Shown here in pieces: positions 46,224-55,159 of a DNA stretch of 64,000 nt. Source of the stretch: Haematobacter missouriensis (GTDB lineage Bacteria > Pseudomonadota > Alphaproteobacteria > Rhodobacterales > Rhodobacteraceae); the NCBI RefSeq assembly GCF_000740775.1, contig NZ_JFGS01000001.1:124001-188000 (forward strand), in the 5' to 3' direction. The position numbers and the translations under genes were made by a program. The number at the start of each line of letters is the position of its first letter. The first letter of the stretch is position 1. Below the pieces are notes generated by a model. That model saw only the letters and a list, made by a program, of their open reading frames with translations. It had not been told where the DNA came from and made no database searches.

Positions 46224-46478
46224 GATATCCGGTCCTTTTCTTGTTATTGCTCTTGCGTTCTTCGGGAGGTCGCCGAATATCGTGTTTAGGGCCAGCTTCG
46301 GTATTACCGTTCGGGAATACCTGCCATGCAGGCATAGCATGCCGAAACGGGGCCCATCACAATATGCAGTCACCTTACCGGGGGAGTGCCGCCGATATAT
46401 AGGCCCCCCTGTCTTTCGATCAAGCATTTATCCGGCTGCGACGTCCTGTTGTTTTGCCGCAGGCGCAGTGTCGTCGCG

Positions 46479-47231
46479 TCATGTTCTGTGGACCGCAACG
46501 CCATCGGCGGTGAGCGGTCCGGCGGCGCGGTCGAAACGGAGGTAGGCAATGGCGCGATTTCCGGCGACGGTAAAGACGCGGCCCGCAGGCTTTCCCTCTG
46601 CCAAAACCTCAGCTCCGGGTGTCACGGGACTGTTCAGAACGACCGAAACGAAGCCCTTGCGAAGCTCTGTCTTGTGCTTCATGCGGGCCGTCACTTCCTG
46701 TCCCACGTAGCAACCCTTGCGGAAGTCGACGCCGTTGAGGCGGTCGAACCCGGCTTCGAGGATATACGTGTCGTCCGGTTGCAGCTCCACCCCCGCTTCG
46801 GGAATGGTCTCCGCCACCCGAATGGCATCCCAGTCCACGGTGGGCGGGGCGCCTTCTTCATCTGTATAAAGCCGCCAGCCCATTGCGGGATGGCGCGGAT
46901 CGCGGAGCCCACCTTCCGGCGGCTCCCCCAAGCCGCGCAGCACGTGGAGAGGGCTGGGCGTGATGGTGACATCGGCGCGGAGCCGATACATCTGGAGACG
47001 ACGAGCGAGGCCCTCCGCCTGTTCCGCATCGGCGTCGAGCAGGATCCGGTCCCCCGCATCGGCGAGGAAGAAATCCGCCAGATACTTGCCCTGCGGCGTC
47101 AGCAGCGCCGCGTAGACCAGCCCATCCTTCAGCCGACCGAGATCGTTGGTGACAAGGTTCTGAAGAAAGCTGACCCGATCTGCACCGGCTATTTCATAGA
47201 TCCTTCGATTGGATGCGCGTTCGCCCGTCAT
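46479..47231 (-). CDS. ygfZ: Folate-binding protein YgfZ (iron-sulphur cluster assembly/repair)
   Basis: 250-residue T-protein-like folate-binding protein acting in repair of certain Fe-S enzymes. The diagnostic motif KGCYVGQEVTARM with the redox Cys is near residue 172. The N-terminus VSFLQNLVTNDLGRLKDG matches. Its ATG overlaps the stop of the upstream ABC transporter gene by four bases, so it is translated in tandem with it. Confidence 0.92.
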   Translation of the reverse strand: MTGERASNRRIYEIAGADRVSFLQNLVTNDLGRLKDGLVYAALLTPQGKYLADFFLADAGDRILLDADAEQAEGLARRLQMYRLRADVTITPSPLHVLRGLGEPPEGGLRDPRHPAMGWRLYTDEEGAPPTVDWDAIRVAETIPEAGVELQPDDTYILEAGFDRLNGVDFRKGCYVGQEVTARMKHKTELRKGFVSVVLNSPVTPGAEVLAEGKPAGRVFTVAGNRAIAYLRFDRAAGPLTADGVAVHRT

Positions 47232-49039
47232 GCCCTTGGCTCCCTGTCATTCACCGATATGGGCATGGTCGACTGGAATTGCAGCCGGTAGAGGCCCGCA
47301 TAGAGTCCATCGCGGGACAGTAGTTCCTCATGCGTGCCTTCATCGACCACGCGGCCTTGATCCATCACGATGATCTTGTGCGCGTCGCGGATGGTCGACA
47401 GCCGGTGCGCAATGACCAGCGTCGTGCGGCCGACGGAGAGCCTGTCCAGCGCCGCCTGCACCAGAGCCTCCGAGCGGGCGTCTAGGGCGGAGGTCGCCTC
47501 GTCCAGAAGAAGGATGGGCGCGTCACGGAGCAGGGCGCGCGCGATGGCCACGCGTTGTCTCTGTCCGCCGGAGAGGGCGGAGCCGCGCGGCCCGGCGGGA
47601 GTGTCCACGCCAAGAGGCAGATGCTCCACGAACTCTGTCACATGGGCAGCATCCATCACTTCGCGGAGCCGCTCGTCGCTCACGTCCTGTCGGCCCAGTG
47701 TGATGTTTTCCCGGATCGTCTCGTCGAAGAGCGCGGCATCCTGGGTTACGACGGAAAACATGGCGCGGAGGTCGGGCAGTGGAATGTCCATGATGTCCAC
47801 ACCGCCCACCGTCACAAGGCCTGACTGCGCATCAACAAGGCGGGTGAGCAGGTTGAACACCGTGCTCTTGCCAGCGCCAGAGGCGCCGACGAGCGCCGTC
47901 GTCCTGCCCGCTTCCGCCGTGAAGGTAACGCCGCGCAGCACCGGCATCTCGCCATAGGCGAGGGTCACGTCCTGCAACCGGATCTCAGTCTCGCCCGGTG
48001 CGGGCAGGCGCGGGTGGGCAGGCGCGCTGATGGAGGGAAGCGTATCCATCAGCCGGTAGACCCGCTCAAGGCTCGCCGCCGCGACCTGCCACGTACCTGC
48101 CGTATCGCCGAGCCTGCGGATCGGCTGGAAGGTAAGCGCCATGGCGGTGAAGAACGACATGAACTGCGCGAGAGTCTTTTCGCCCGCGATGATCTCCCGC
48201 CCGCCAAGCACGAGGACGGCAAAGAAGCCAAGGCCCGTCACCACGTCGATCAGCGCCGGAATGGTCGAGCGGCCGGCGGCGTTCTTCACTTCCGCCCGCA
48301 CGATCGTGTCGATGATTCGCTCGAACCGACTGGACTGATAACCCTCCATCCGGTTCAGCTTGATCGGGATGATGCCGTGAAAGATTTCGTCCAGCCGCGT
48401 CGCGCGGAGGCTGGCCTGGCGGCGGCTCTGCGTTGTCTTGCGACGGACGTAGCGCTGGATGCTGGCAATCGGCAGGATGAGAAGCGGCGTGCCGACCAGC
48501 GCCACCATCGTCCAGAGCGGGTCGATGGAAATAGCCACCGCAAACAGCGACACCAGCGCCACGCCATCCCGACCTACTGCGGAGATCAGGGTGATCCAGA
48601 TGCCCTGAATGGCCATCGTGTCACCCTGCACGCGTTCGATGAGGGCACCGGGCGGGTTTTCCTGAAAGAACCGGCTGTCCAGCGTCAGGATATGGCGCAG
48701 CAGGTCGGCCTGCATGGCTGTCGAGGTGCGCTGTGCGATGCGCGACAGCATCGTCTTGCTGAGGATGGAGGTGATCGCGCGGATCAGGAACAGCCCGAAG
48801 ATCGCCGCGCCCACCCACCAGATCGCGGAAGGGTCGGCACCTGCGAACACCTTTTCGAACAGCGGCTGGAGCATGTAGCTCAGCGCGCCGAGGGTGGAGC
48901 CCTCGATCACCATCAGCACGGCGACCAGCGACATAGCCGGGATCTGGTGGCGCAGGTAATCGTGCCACAGCCGGCCGAACAGCCTGCGGGAGGTATAGGA
49001 ATCGCCCGTCGCGTGGCGGGACTTGCTCGGGTCAGACAT
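47228..49039 (-). CDS. MsbA-like ABC exporter (membrane domain fused to ATPase)
   Basis: 603-residue half-transporter. Six membrane helices lie at about residues 20-320. The ATPase follows: Walker A VGASGAGKST (about 385-394), Q-loop VTQDAALFD, signature SALSGGQRQRVAIARALL, Walker B ILLLDEATSALD and H-loop IAHRLST. The layout is that of lipid-flipping MsbA or multidrug exporters; lipid A core transport is possible but not decided by sequence. Start chosen at 49039 (MSDPSKSR); upstream sequence overlaps the divergent aminotransferase gene. Confidence 0.87.
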   Translation of the reverse strand: MSDPSKSRHATGDSYTSRRLFGRLWHDYLRHQIPAMSLVAVLMVIEGSTLGALSYMLQPLFEKVFAGADPSAIWWVGAAIFGLFLIRAITSILSKTMLSRIAQRTSTAMQADLLRHILTLDSRFFQENPPGALIERVQGDTMAIQGIWITLISAVGRDGVALVSLFAVAISIDPLWTMVALVGTPLLILPIASIQRYVRRKTTQSRRQASLRATRLDEIFHGIIPIKLNRMEGYQSSRFERIIDTIVRAEVKNAAGRSTIPALIDVVTGLGFFAVLVLGGREIIAGEKTLAQFMSFFTAMALTFQPIRRLGDTAGTWQVAAASLERVYRLMDTLPSISAPAHPRLPAPGETEIRLQDVTLAYGEMPVLRGVTFTAEAGRTTALVGASGAGKSTVFNLLTRLVDAQSGLVTVGGVDIMDIPLPDLRAMFSVVTQDAALFDETIRENITLGRQDVSDERLREVMDAAHVTEFVEHLPLGVDTPAGPRGSALSGGQRQRVAIARALLRDAPILLLDEATSALDARSEALVQAALDRLSVGRTTLVIAHRLSTIRDAHKIIVMDQGRVVDEGTHEELLSRDGLYAGLYRLQFQSTMPISVNDREPRA

Positions 49040-49171
49040 CCGGGCGCTCTGCCTAGGGGGCGTTGGCTGCGGTGTAGCGGCTCTGCGGCCCAAGGGCAAG
49101 CCGTGCGCCCGGTTGACCCGTGCGGCGGGGCGCACTAGGGGTTGAACCGCGCCTTGCATGGAGAGTTTTCG

Positions 49172-50374
49172 ATGAGCCTCGGCTTCGGTCGTCATTACCT
49201 TGCCATCCCCGGTCCGTCGGTCATGCCCGACCGGGTTCTGAACGCCATGCACGTGCCGGCGCCGAACATCTATACCGGCGCGCTGGTCGATACGGTGGAC
49301 GGTATCGTGGCGGATCTTCGCACGCTGGCTCATACGAAGGACAATGTGGCGATCTACATCGCCAATGGTCACGGGGCCTGGGAGGCGGCGAATGCCAATG
49401 TGTTCAGCCGGGGTGACCGGGCGCTCAGCCTTGCGACCGGGCGGTTCGGCATCAACTGGGCCGCACAGGCGCGCGAGATGGGGGTGGAGATCGACATGAT
49501 CGACTTCGGCCTGCGCGCGCCGGTAGATGCGCAACGGGTGGAGGAGGCGCTGCGCGCAGACACCGGGCACAGCTACAAGGCGGTCCTGCTGACTCATGTG
49601 GATACGGCGACCTCTGTCCGCAACGACGTGCAGGCCGTGCGCCAGGCGATGGACGCGGCGGGGCATCCGGCGCTGCTGATGGTGGACTGCGTGGCCTCCT
49701 TCGCTTGCGATCCGTTCGAGATGGATGCCTGGGGTGTGGATGTTCTGGTAACGGCGAGCCAGAAGGGCCTGATGACGCCGCCGGGGCTTGGCATCCTGTT
49801 CTTCTCCGACAAGGCGAAGCAGACGACCCGCGGCAACGACCTGCGCACGCCCTATTGGGACTGGCAGCCGCGGGCGGAGCCGCAGGAGTTCTATCAGCAT
49901 TTCTACGGCACCGCGCCCACGCATCTGCTGCTGGGTCTTGCCGAGGCGCTGAACATGATCCTGCGCGAGGAGGGATATGAGGCGGTGATGCAGCGTCACA
50001 AGACACTTGCCCGCACCGTCTGGGCTGCCTTTGATGCCTGGAGCCACGGGAGCGAGATTGCCCTCAACATCGCTGATCCGGCTTTCCGCGGCCATTCCGT
50101 GACTGCAGCCCGCATGGGCGCGCCGCACGGCACCGCGCTGCGGGAATGGACGGAAAAGAACGTGGGCGTGACGCTGGGCATCGGGCTTGGCATGGCGGAG
50201 CCGGGTGACCCCTTGTGGCACGGTTTCCTGCGCGTGGCCCATATGGGGCATGTGAACGCCCATATGACACTGGGCGTTCTGTCGGTGATGGAAGCAGGGC
50301 TGCGCGCCCTCGACATTCCGCACGGGCCGGGCGCGCTGGACGCGGCGGCGCAGGTGATCGCCTCCAGCTGCTGA
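49172..50374 (+). CDS. Class V aminotransferase, serine/alanine:glyoxylate type
   Basis: 400-residue PLP enzyme. The opening GRHYLAIPGPSVMPDRVL is standard; PLP Lys is in VTASQKGLMTPPGLGI (about residue 200), and the Asp cofactor contact in LMVDCVASF. Serine-glyoxylate aminotransferase serves methylotrophic serine-cycle or photorespiration-like metabolism. No other serine-cycle genes are nearby, so alanine- or aspartate-glyoxylate activity is also possible. ATG at 49172 preferred over 49142 because it matches the family N-terminus. Confidence 0.87.
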   Translation: MSLGFGRHYLAIPGPSVMPDRVLNAMHVPAPNIYTGALVDTVDGIVADLRTLAHTKDNVAIYIANGHGAWEAANANVFSRGDRALSLATGRFGINWAAQAREMGVEIDMIDFGLRAPVDAQRVEEALRADTGHSYKAVLLTHVDTATSVRNDVQAVRQAMDAAGHPALLMVDCVASFACDPFEMDAWGVDVLVTASQKGLMTPPGLGILFFSDKAKQTTRGNDLRTPYWDWQPRAEPQEFYQHFYGTAPTHLLLGLAEALNMILREEGYEAVMQRHKTLARTVWAAFDAWSHGSEIALNIADPAFRGHSVTAARMGAPHGTALREWTEKNVGVTLGIGLGMAEPGDPLWHGFLRVAHMGHVNAHMTLGVLSVMEAGLRALDIPHGPGALDAAAQVIASSC

Positions 50375-50389
50375 ACCCGATCGGCTCGC

Positions 50390-50752
50390 TTAGTATCCGT
50401 GCTTGGCGAGCCAGTCGTTCATCCAGCCGATTTCCTTCTCCTGAGCGGAGATCACTTCCTCGGCAAGTTTCTTCACCTCCGGATCCTTGCCGTATTCGAG
50501 CACGACCTTCGCCATGTCGATGGCACCCTGGTGGTGCGGGATCATGCCGCGGATAAAGTCCACATCGGCATCGCCCGTATAGGGCACGCTCATCGCGGAA
50601 TGCATCTTCTCCATCGCCTCCATGTAGGCGGCGGTGGAAGGGCTTTCCATGCTACTCCCCTGCATGCCATGCGCCGAATGATCCTGCGCAAGCGCGGGGA
50701 GGGTGAAAAGGCTGAGTGTCGCTGCGCAGAGAGCGGCGGTGATCGGTTGCAT
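50390..50752 (-). CDS. Secreted DUF305 protein
   Basis: 120 residues. Signal peptide at about 1-22 (ends ALAQD). The mature protein is rich in His and Met ([22 protein letters not shown]) and carries [18 protein letters not shown], the DUF305 signature, whose His/Met pattern suggests metal, perhaps copper, binding in the periplasm. Located 58 bp downstream of the HisC-like gene on the same strand. Confidence 0.87.
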   Translation of the reverse strand: MQPITAALCAATLSLFTLPALAQDHSAHGMQGSSMESPSTAAYMEAMEKMHSAMSVPYTGDADVDFIRGMIPHHQGAIDMAKVVLEYGKDPEVKKLAEEVISAQEKEIGWMNDWLAKHGY

Positions 50753-50810
50753 GATGGCCTCCGTTACTGGGAAACCGCACCGTCGGACCTTCCAGCGGGG
50801 GGAAGGCAAG

Positions 50811-51932
50811 TCACGCGGGCGTGACGCCCTCCCGTGCGGCGGCCAGCGCCCCCGGCAGCACCTCCTCCAGAAGGTCGAGATCGGCCGGCCGCCCCGCGCT
50901 GATGCGGATGCAGCGGTCGAGGGGTGCGACCCCCGGCATGCGGATGAATACGCCCCGCGCGCCGAGTTCCGCGACGATCCGGCGGGCGAGCGCCCCATCT
51001 CCGCCGCTGTCGATGGCGACGAAGTTGGTAGCGGAGGGTAGGGCATGCAGCCCGTTAGCAGCGGCAATCGCGCCGATCCTCTCCCGCGCGATGCCAACGT
51101 TTCTACGGGTCTGTTCCAGCCATCCTGTATCGGCCAGCGCGGCCAGCGCCCCGGCCTGCGCGATACGCGACATGCCGAAATGGTTGCGTACCTTGTCGAA
51201 GGCGCGGACGAGGGGGGCGGCAGCCAGGGCGTAGCCGACCCGCGCCCCCGCCATGCCATAGGCCTTGGAGAAGGTCCGCATGCGGATCACCCGCGGATCA
51301 TCCGCCGCGATCCGTGCCGCTGTACCTTCGGGGGCCAGCTCCACATAGGCCTCGTCCAGCACGAGAAGGGTGCCGTCGGGCAGGGCCTCCACCATCTGTT
51401 CGATCAGTCTTCCGGGATGGTGGCTCGCCATCGGATTGTCGGGATTTGCAAGGTAGATCAGCTTGGGCCGCAGCGTCGAAGCCAGTGCAACAAGCGCCGC
51501 CGGATCCTCATGATCCTGCCGATAGGGCACCTTGTGCAGCACCCCGCCGCAACCCGCCACATGGAAGTTGAACGTGGGATAGGCCCCCTCCGATGTGACG
51601 ACGGCATCGCCGGGCGCGATGACCAGCCGCGCGAGATAACCCAGGAGTCCGTCGATCCCTTCGCCCACCACCACATTCTCCGGCCGGAGACCATGATATG
51701 TGGCGAGCGCCTCCCGCAGATCATGATTTTCGGGATCGCCATACATCCATACATCGCTGGCCGCACGCGCCATGGCCTCGATAGCCTTCGGCGAGGGACC
51801 AAAGACATTCTCGTTCGCGCCGAGCCGGGCTCGGAAAGGGGTGCCGCTTCGCCGCTCCAGCGTTTCGGGGCCGACGAACGGCACTGTGGCGGGAAGTGCA
51901 TCGACAAGGGGGGTATAGCGCGGTCCGGTCAT
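50811..51932 (-). CDS. Histidinol-phosphate/aromatic aminotransferase-like enzyme
   Basis: 373-residue fold-type I PLP enzyme of the HisC group. PLP Lys in [17 protein letters not shown] (about residue 226), Asn in [10 protein letters not shown], Asp in [10 protein letters not shown]-terminal Arg in [10 protein letters not shown]. The histidinol-phosphate role is plausible, but such second copies often act on aromatic amino acids. No his genes are nearby. The start is ambiguous: 51950 would add six residues; 51932 is used as no clear ribosome site favours either. Confidence 0.8.
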   Translation of the reverse strand: MTGPRYTPLVDALPATVPFVGPETLERRSGTPFRARLGANENVFGPSPKAIEAMARAASDVWMYGDPENHDLREALATYHGLRPENVVVGEGIDGLLGYLARLVIAPGDAVVTSEGAYPTFNFHVAGCGGVLHKVPYRQDHEDPAALVALASTLRPKLIYLANPDNPMASHHPGRLIEQMVEALPDGTLLVLDEAYVELAPEGTAARIAADDPRVIRMRTFSKAYGMAGARVGYALAAAPLVRAFDKVRNHFGMSRIAQAGALAALADTGWLEQTRRNVGIARERIGAIAAANGLHALPSATNFVAIDSGGDGALARRIVAELGARGVFIRMPGVAPLDRCIRISAGRPADLDLLEEVLPGALAAAREGVTPA

Positions 51933-51974
51933 GGCGCATGACAAGCGCAAACGCGCGCGCCGCGCAAGGGGGGA

Positions 51975-53114
51975 TCAGCTCTGCCGGCGGAAGGGACTGA
52001 AAAGCGCAGCGAGACGCGCGGAGGTTTCCGCCTGTGCGGGCGTGTCTATGCGCCGCACCTGCCGTGTCGGCGTATGGAACCGGACCGTGGGGTGAAGGCG
52101 ACCCTTTACCGGCCCGTTTGCGCGGGGGCTGCGGATCAGGAATACCTTGCCCCAGCCATCGAACGTGCCAACCGGGCGCGCACTGGCGTCGCAGGGAAAA
52201 CGGAGCCGCCAGTCCTGCGGCAGCGGCACGCCTTGCGCCTCCACGCGTTCAAGCATCCAGACCAGCGGAATATTGGCAAGCTGCCGACCCTGCCGGCCGG
52301 TATGCACCTGTCCGCCGATATCGGGATGGGCGCCGCGAAACCACGTGTCCTCTGCCCGTCCTTCCCAGTCAGGCAGGGTCTGCCACGGCAAGGGGCTGAA
52401 GGCGACACGCGTCTCGTCAAGCGCCAAAGCCTGCGCGGCATAGCGAACCGAAGGACCGAGGTCGAGCTGATGAAATGCGTGCTCCGCCTCCGTCAGGCGC
52501 CAGAGCAGCGGTAGCCGGAGGCCGAGCGCCTTCACAGTATCCCAGACGCCGATCATCGCGATTTCGACCTGCGTATGACAGTGGGCCACGCGGAAAGAGG
52601 AAGCACTGTCGCTCTGGGGGGCAAGCCGGTAATGACGAAAGACCTGCCGGATATTGCGCTCCGTGGCTTCTTCCGCACGCAGAAGACCCAGCCGGTCAAT
52701 CATCCCGGCAAGCGATCTGACGGCAAACCCGCCCCGTGAATATCCGAACAGGAACACCCGATCACCCGGACGGTATCGGCAGGCAAGGAAGCCGTAGGCG
52801 CGCTGTATCTGATCGTTGATCGAGGCACCTGTGATGATGTCCGGCAGGCTGGACCACCCTTTCCATTGAATCCCCGCCTCGTAGAAAAGCGAAAGCCGAG
52901 AGGCACATCCAGCCTCTCGGAGCAGGCGGAAGGTATGGCCGGCATTCGTTTCCTGCCCTGATGTCAGGCTGGAAAGCGTGCCGTCGAGAATGATGACGTG
53001 ATCCATCGCAGGGCGCGCCTTCCGGCGCTTTGGCAGGGGAGTCGTGGCGGTGATCGGGGCAACATCCGCGAGGCCGAGGAGCCGCCGCATATCCGTGAAA
53101 CGCCAGATGCCCAT
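51975..53114 (-). CDS. DUF2235 alpha/beta-hydrolase-like protein
   Basis: 379 residues. The nucleophile elbow is FLFGYSRGGFAVRSLAGMI (about residues 120-138). The DUF2235 pattern opens with IILDGTLSSL, contains INDQIQRAYGFLACRY and VWDTVKALG, and has FRGAHPDIGGQ late in the domain. Members include type VI phospholipase effectors and stand-alone housekeeping forms. No VgrG, Hcp, immunity gene or signal peptide is near, so an effector role is unsupported. ATG 53114 follows an excellent GGAGGT on the minus strand. Confidence 0.82.
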   Translation of the reverse strand: MGIWRFTDMRRLLGLADVAPITATTPLPKRRKARPAMDHVIILDGTLSSLTSGQETNAGHTFRLLREAGCASRLSLFYEAGIQWKGWSSLPDIITGASINDQIQRAYGFLACRYRPGDRVFLFGYSRGGFAVRSLAGMIDRLGLLRAEEATERNIRQVFRHYRLAPQSDSASSFRVAHCHTQVEIAMIGVWDTVKALGLRLPLLWRLTEAEHAFHQLDLGPSVRYAAQALALDETRVAFSPLPWQTLPDWEGRAEDTWFRGAHPDIGGQVHTGRQGRQLANIPLVWMLERVEAQGVPLPQDWRLRFPCDASARPVGTFDGWGKVFLIRSPRANGPVKGRLHPTVRFHTPTRQVRRIDTPAQAETSARLAALFSPFRRQS

Positions 53115-53274
53115 TCCGACCTCCGCTCCGCCGTCTGCCGATACCGGTTGACCGTCTCCCTGAAGGAGTGACACAGCCAGATCACCGTAACACGGCGAAA
53201 GCCCATCGACTTTATGACAATGCGGCACGACCGCTGCGGGTTGCCTGCGGGCGGAAAAATACTTTTTCTGCATG

Positions 53275-53300
53275 AAAAAGGCGCGTCAATGGACGCGCCT
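53275..53300 (-). terminator. Intrinsic terminator of the ODC-like gene
   Basis: On the minus strand, perfect nine-base stem AGGCGCGTC / GACGCGCCT with loop CATT and a TTTTT tail, 34 bp past the stop at 53334. Confidence 0.88.
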
Positions 53301-53333
53301 CGGGCAGTTATGTGTTGGCCTGTGAGCGGGCCG

Positions 53334-54479
53334 TCAGCCCTTCAGCTTGAGCACCGTCGCGACGCTGAGTTCGCCGAACCCGTTGAAGCGCGTATTGGTG
53401 GCGATCGAATAGGCGCCCATGCCGTGGAACAGCACGTAGTCTTCCTCGCGCATGTCGCCAGGCAGGGCCAAGACGCCTGGCAGACGGTCAACGCTATCGC
53501 AGGTCGGGCCGAAAACGATGCGCTCCACCGTCTCGCCGCTACGTTTCACTCCAGCGGGAGAGATGACCTCCGTCCGGTCGATGATGCCGATGAGCGGGAG
53601 TTCCGCGAAAGCGCCATAGACACCGTCGTTCAGGAAGACGTGCTCATCGTCGCGCACCGCCTTCACCCGGCTGGCGAGCGAAAAGGCCCCAGCGCAGAGA
53701 CCCCGGCCCGGCTCGCAGACCAGCGCCGGACGATCCGCGCCAAAGGCTTCCGTGGCGACCGTGTCGATCAGCCGAAAAATCGCCTCCAGCTGCGGTTCGA
53801 TCTCGTTCAGCCGGTGGGAGGGAAAGCCGCCGCCCACATTGAGCCGCGCGATCCTCACCCCCGCCATGGCTGAAATCTCGGCCGCTGCGCGGATATATGC
53901 CTCCCATGCGGTGGGATCCGTGCATTGAGTGCCCGGATGGAAGGTCAGCGAGGGGATGAAGCCCGCGTCGGCGACCATCGCCAGCAGGTCCGCCGCAAGC
54001 TCCACCGTCGCGCCGAACTTTGCACCGAAGTTGTAGGCCGCACCGGCGACGGGCAGCTTGAACCGCACGGAAATCTCGGTGCCCTGTGCGGGGACCAGAG
54101 AGATGAGCTTGGCCAGTTCGCTCCGCGAATCGACGGAGTAGGACGCTACGCCCAATTCGACAGCCGTGAGGATTTCCGAACGCGCCCGCACCGGGTTGTT
54201 GTAGTGCATGGCCGCACTGGGCGCGATCCGGCGGATCAGCCGCATCTCGGCGGGAGAGGCGACATCGAAGCCCTGCACACCAGCGGCGGCAAGGTTTTCG
54301 ATGACGATCTCATCGGGGTTCGATTTCACGGCATAAGTGACCAAGCCGGGGAAACCGTCGATGAACCGCCGTGCCGTCGCCTGCAGAACGGCAGGCGAGA
54401 AAAACATAACAGGCGCGTCGGGTTGCTGAATGCGGAGGTATTCGGACGGAGTCGTCCAGATCGTTTTCGAGAGCCCCAT
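53334..54479 (-). CDS. Ornithine/lysine decarboxylase, fold-type III PLP
   Basis: 381-residue decarboxylase producing putrescine from ornithine (possibly cadaverine from lysine). The PLP Lys lies in TYAVKSNPDEIV (about residue 50), His in LTFHPGTQCTD, GGGFPSHR and LVCEPGRGLC bind PLP phosphate, and the catalytic Cys is in FGPTCDSVDRLPG. Length fits alphaproteobacterial ODC. ATG 54479 follows AGAAGGA on the minus strand. It is divergent from an Lrp-type regulator, which may control it. This gene makes putrescine while the 13.8-23.3 kb operon likely degrades it. Confidence 0.88.
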   Translation of the reverse strand: MGLSKTIWTTPSEYLRIQQPDAPVMFFSPAVLQATARRFIDGFPGLVTYAVKSNPDEIVIENLAAAGVQGFDVASPAEMRLIRRIAPSAAMHYNNPVRARSEILTAVELGVASYSVDSRSELAKLISLVPAQGTEISVRFKLPVAGAAYNFGAKFGATVELAADLLAMVADAGFIPSLTFHPGTQCTDPTAWEAYIRAAAEISAMAGVRIARLNVGGGFPSHRLNEIEPQLEAIFRLIDTVATEAFGADRPALVCEPGRGLCAGAFSLASRVKAVRDDEHVFLNDGVYGAFAELPLIGIIDRTEVISPAGVKRSGETVERIVFGPTCDSVDRLPGVLALPGDMREEDYVLFHGMGAYSIATNTRFNGFGELSVATVLKLKG

Positions 54480-54646
54480 CGGCGTGTTCCTTCTTCTGCC
54501 AACAGAGCGCAGCCTACCCCAGCCCTGGAACAACCAGTTCGGAGCCGCTTACGCGTCAAACCAAACCAGGCCAGGTGCGTATGAGCCGCCCTTTTCCTGA
54601 AAACGAGGATGTCGCATATGGAGCCAAACAGGTGCCGTGGGAAGTG

Positions 54647-54674
54647 TTGTTTTTGCCTGTGGCTTCGTTAAAAT
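54647..54674 (+). promoter_or_regulatory. Predicted promoter of the Lrp-type gene
   Basis: -35 TTGTTT at 54647-54652, 16-bp spacer, and -10 TAAAAT (five of six) at 54669-54674. Transcription would begin near 54681, which constrains the start codon of the gene to lie downstream. Confidence 0.55.
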
Positions 54675-54709
54675 GACGAAAGCCGCTGACAGATTCACGA
54701 GGTGAGATT

Positions 54710-55159
54710 CTGGACGATCTGGACAGGTCCATCGTTGCCCAACTGGCCGCGGATGCGCGTATTTCCCTCGCCACGCTGGCGCGGCGGCTGAAGGTGGCGC
54801 GCTCCACCCTGCAGTCGCGTCTGGAGCGTCTGGAAACCTCCGGCGTCATCACCGGCTACACGGTCAGGCTAGGAGAAGCGGGGCAACGGGGGCGATTGCG
54901 GGCGACCGTGCTCCTGACGATCGACCTCCGGCTCCAATCCGGAATCGTGAACCGGTTGAAGGCGATGCCGGAGGTGGAGACGATCCATTCCACCTCCGGG
55001 CGCGTCGATCTTCTGTTGACGCTGGCCGCCGCCACAACACAATCGCTGGATACGGTGCTCGACGCCATCGGCGCCATACCGGGCGTCAAGGCGTCGGAGA
55101 GCTTCATCCATCTGACGACAAAGCTCGACCGTGTCGTGGCGGGGGGGCTGCCGACCTAG
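54710..55159 (+). CDS. Lrp/AsnC-family regulator, probably CTG start
   Basis: 149-residue regulator with an N-terminal HTH (LDDLDRSIVAQLAADARISL then LARRLKVARSTLQSRLERL) and a C-terminal RAM ligand domain (about 70-140). No ATG, GTG or TTG exists in frame between the upstream stop (54674) and the middle of the HTH (GTG 54794). Full-length reading needs CTG 54710, or ATT 54707; CTG has GAGGTGA four bases upstream. Divergent from the ODC gene. Its stop overlaps the convergent protease stop. A single-base indel near 54705 is the alternative. Confidence 0.8.
   Translation: MDDLDRSIVAQLAADARISLATLARRLKVARSTLQSRLERLETSGVITGYTVRLGEAGQRGRLRATVLLTIDLRLQSGIVNRLKAMPEVETIHSTSGRVDLLLTLAAATTQSLDTVLDAIGAIPGVKASESFIHLTTKLDRVVAGGLPT

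Noticed and set aside
46321-46331. CTGC-CAT-GCAG dyad upstream of the DUF6280-type gene, resembling a PhaR site
   Set aside because: A single dyad of this form is expected by chance in 64 kb of GC-rich sequence, and no promoter pairing or PHA link was seen.
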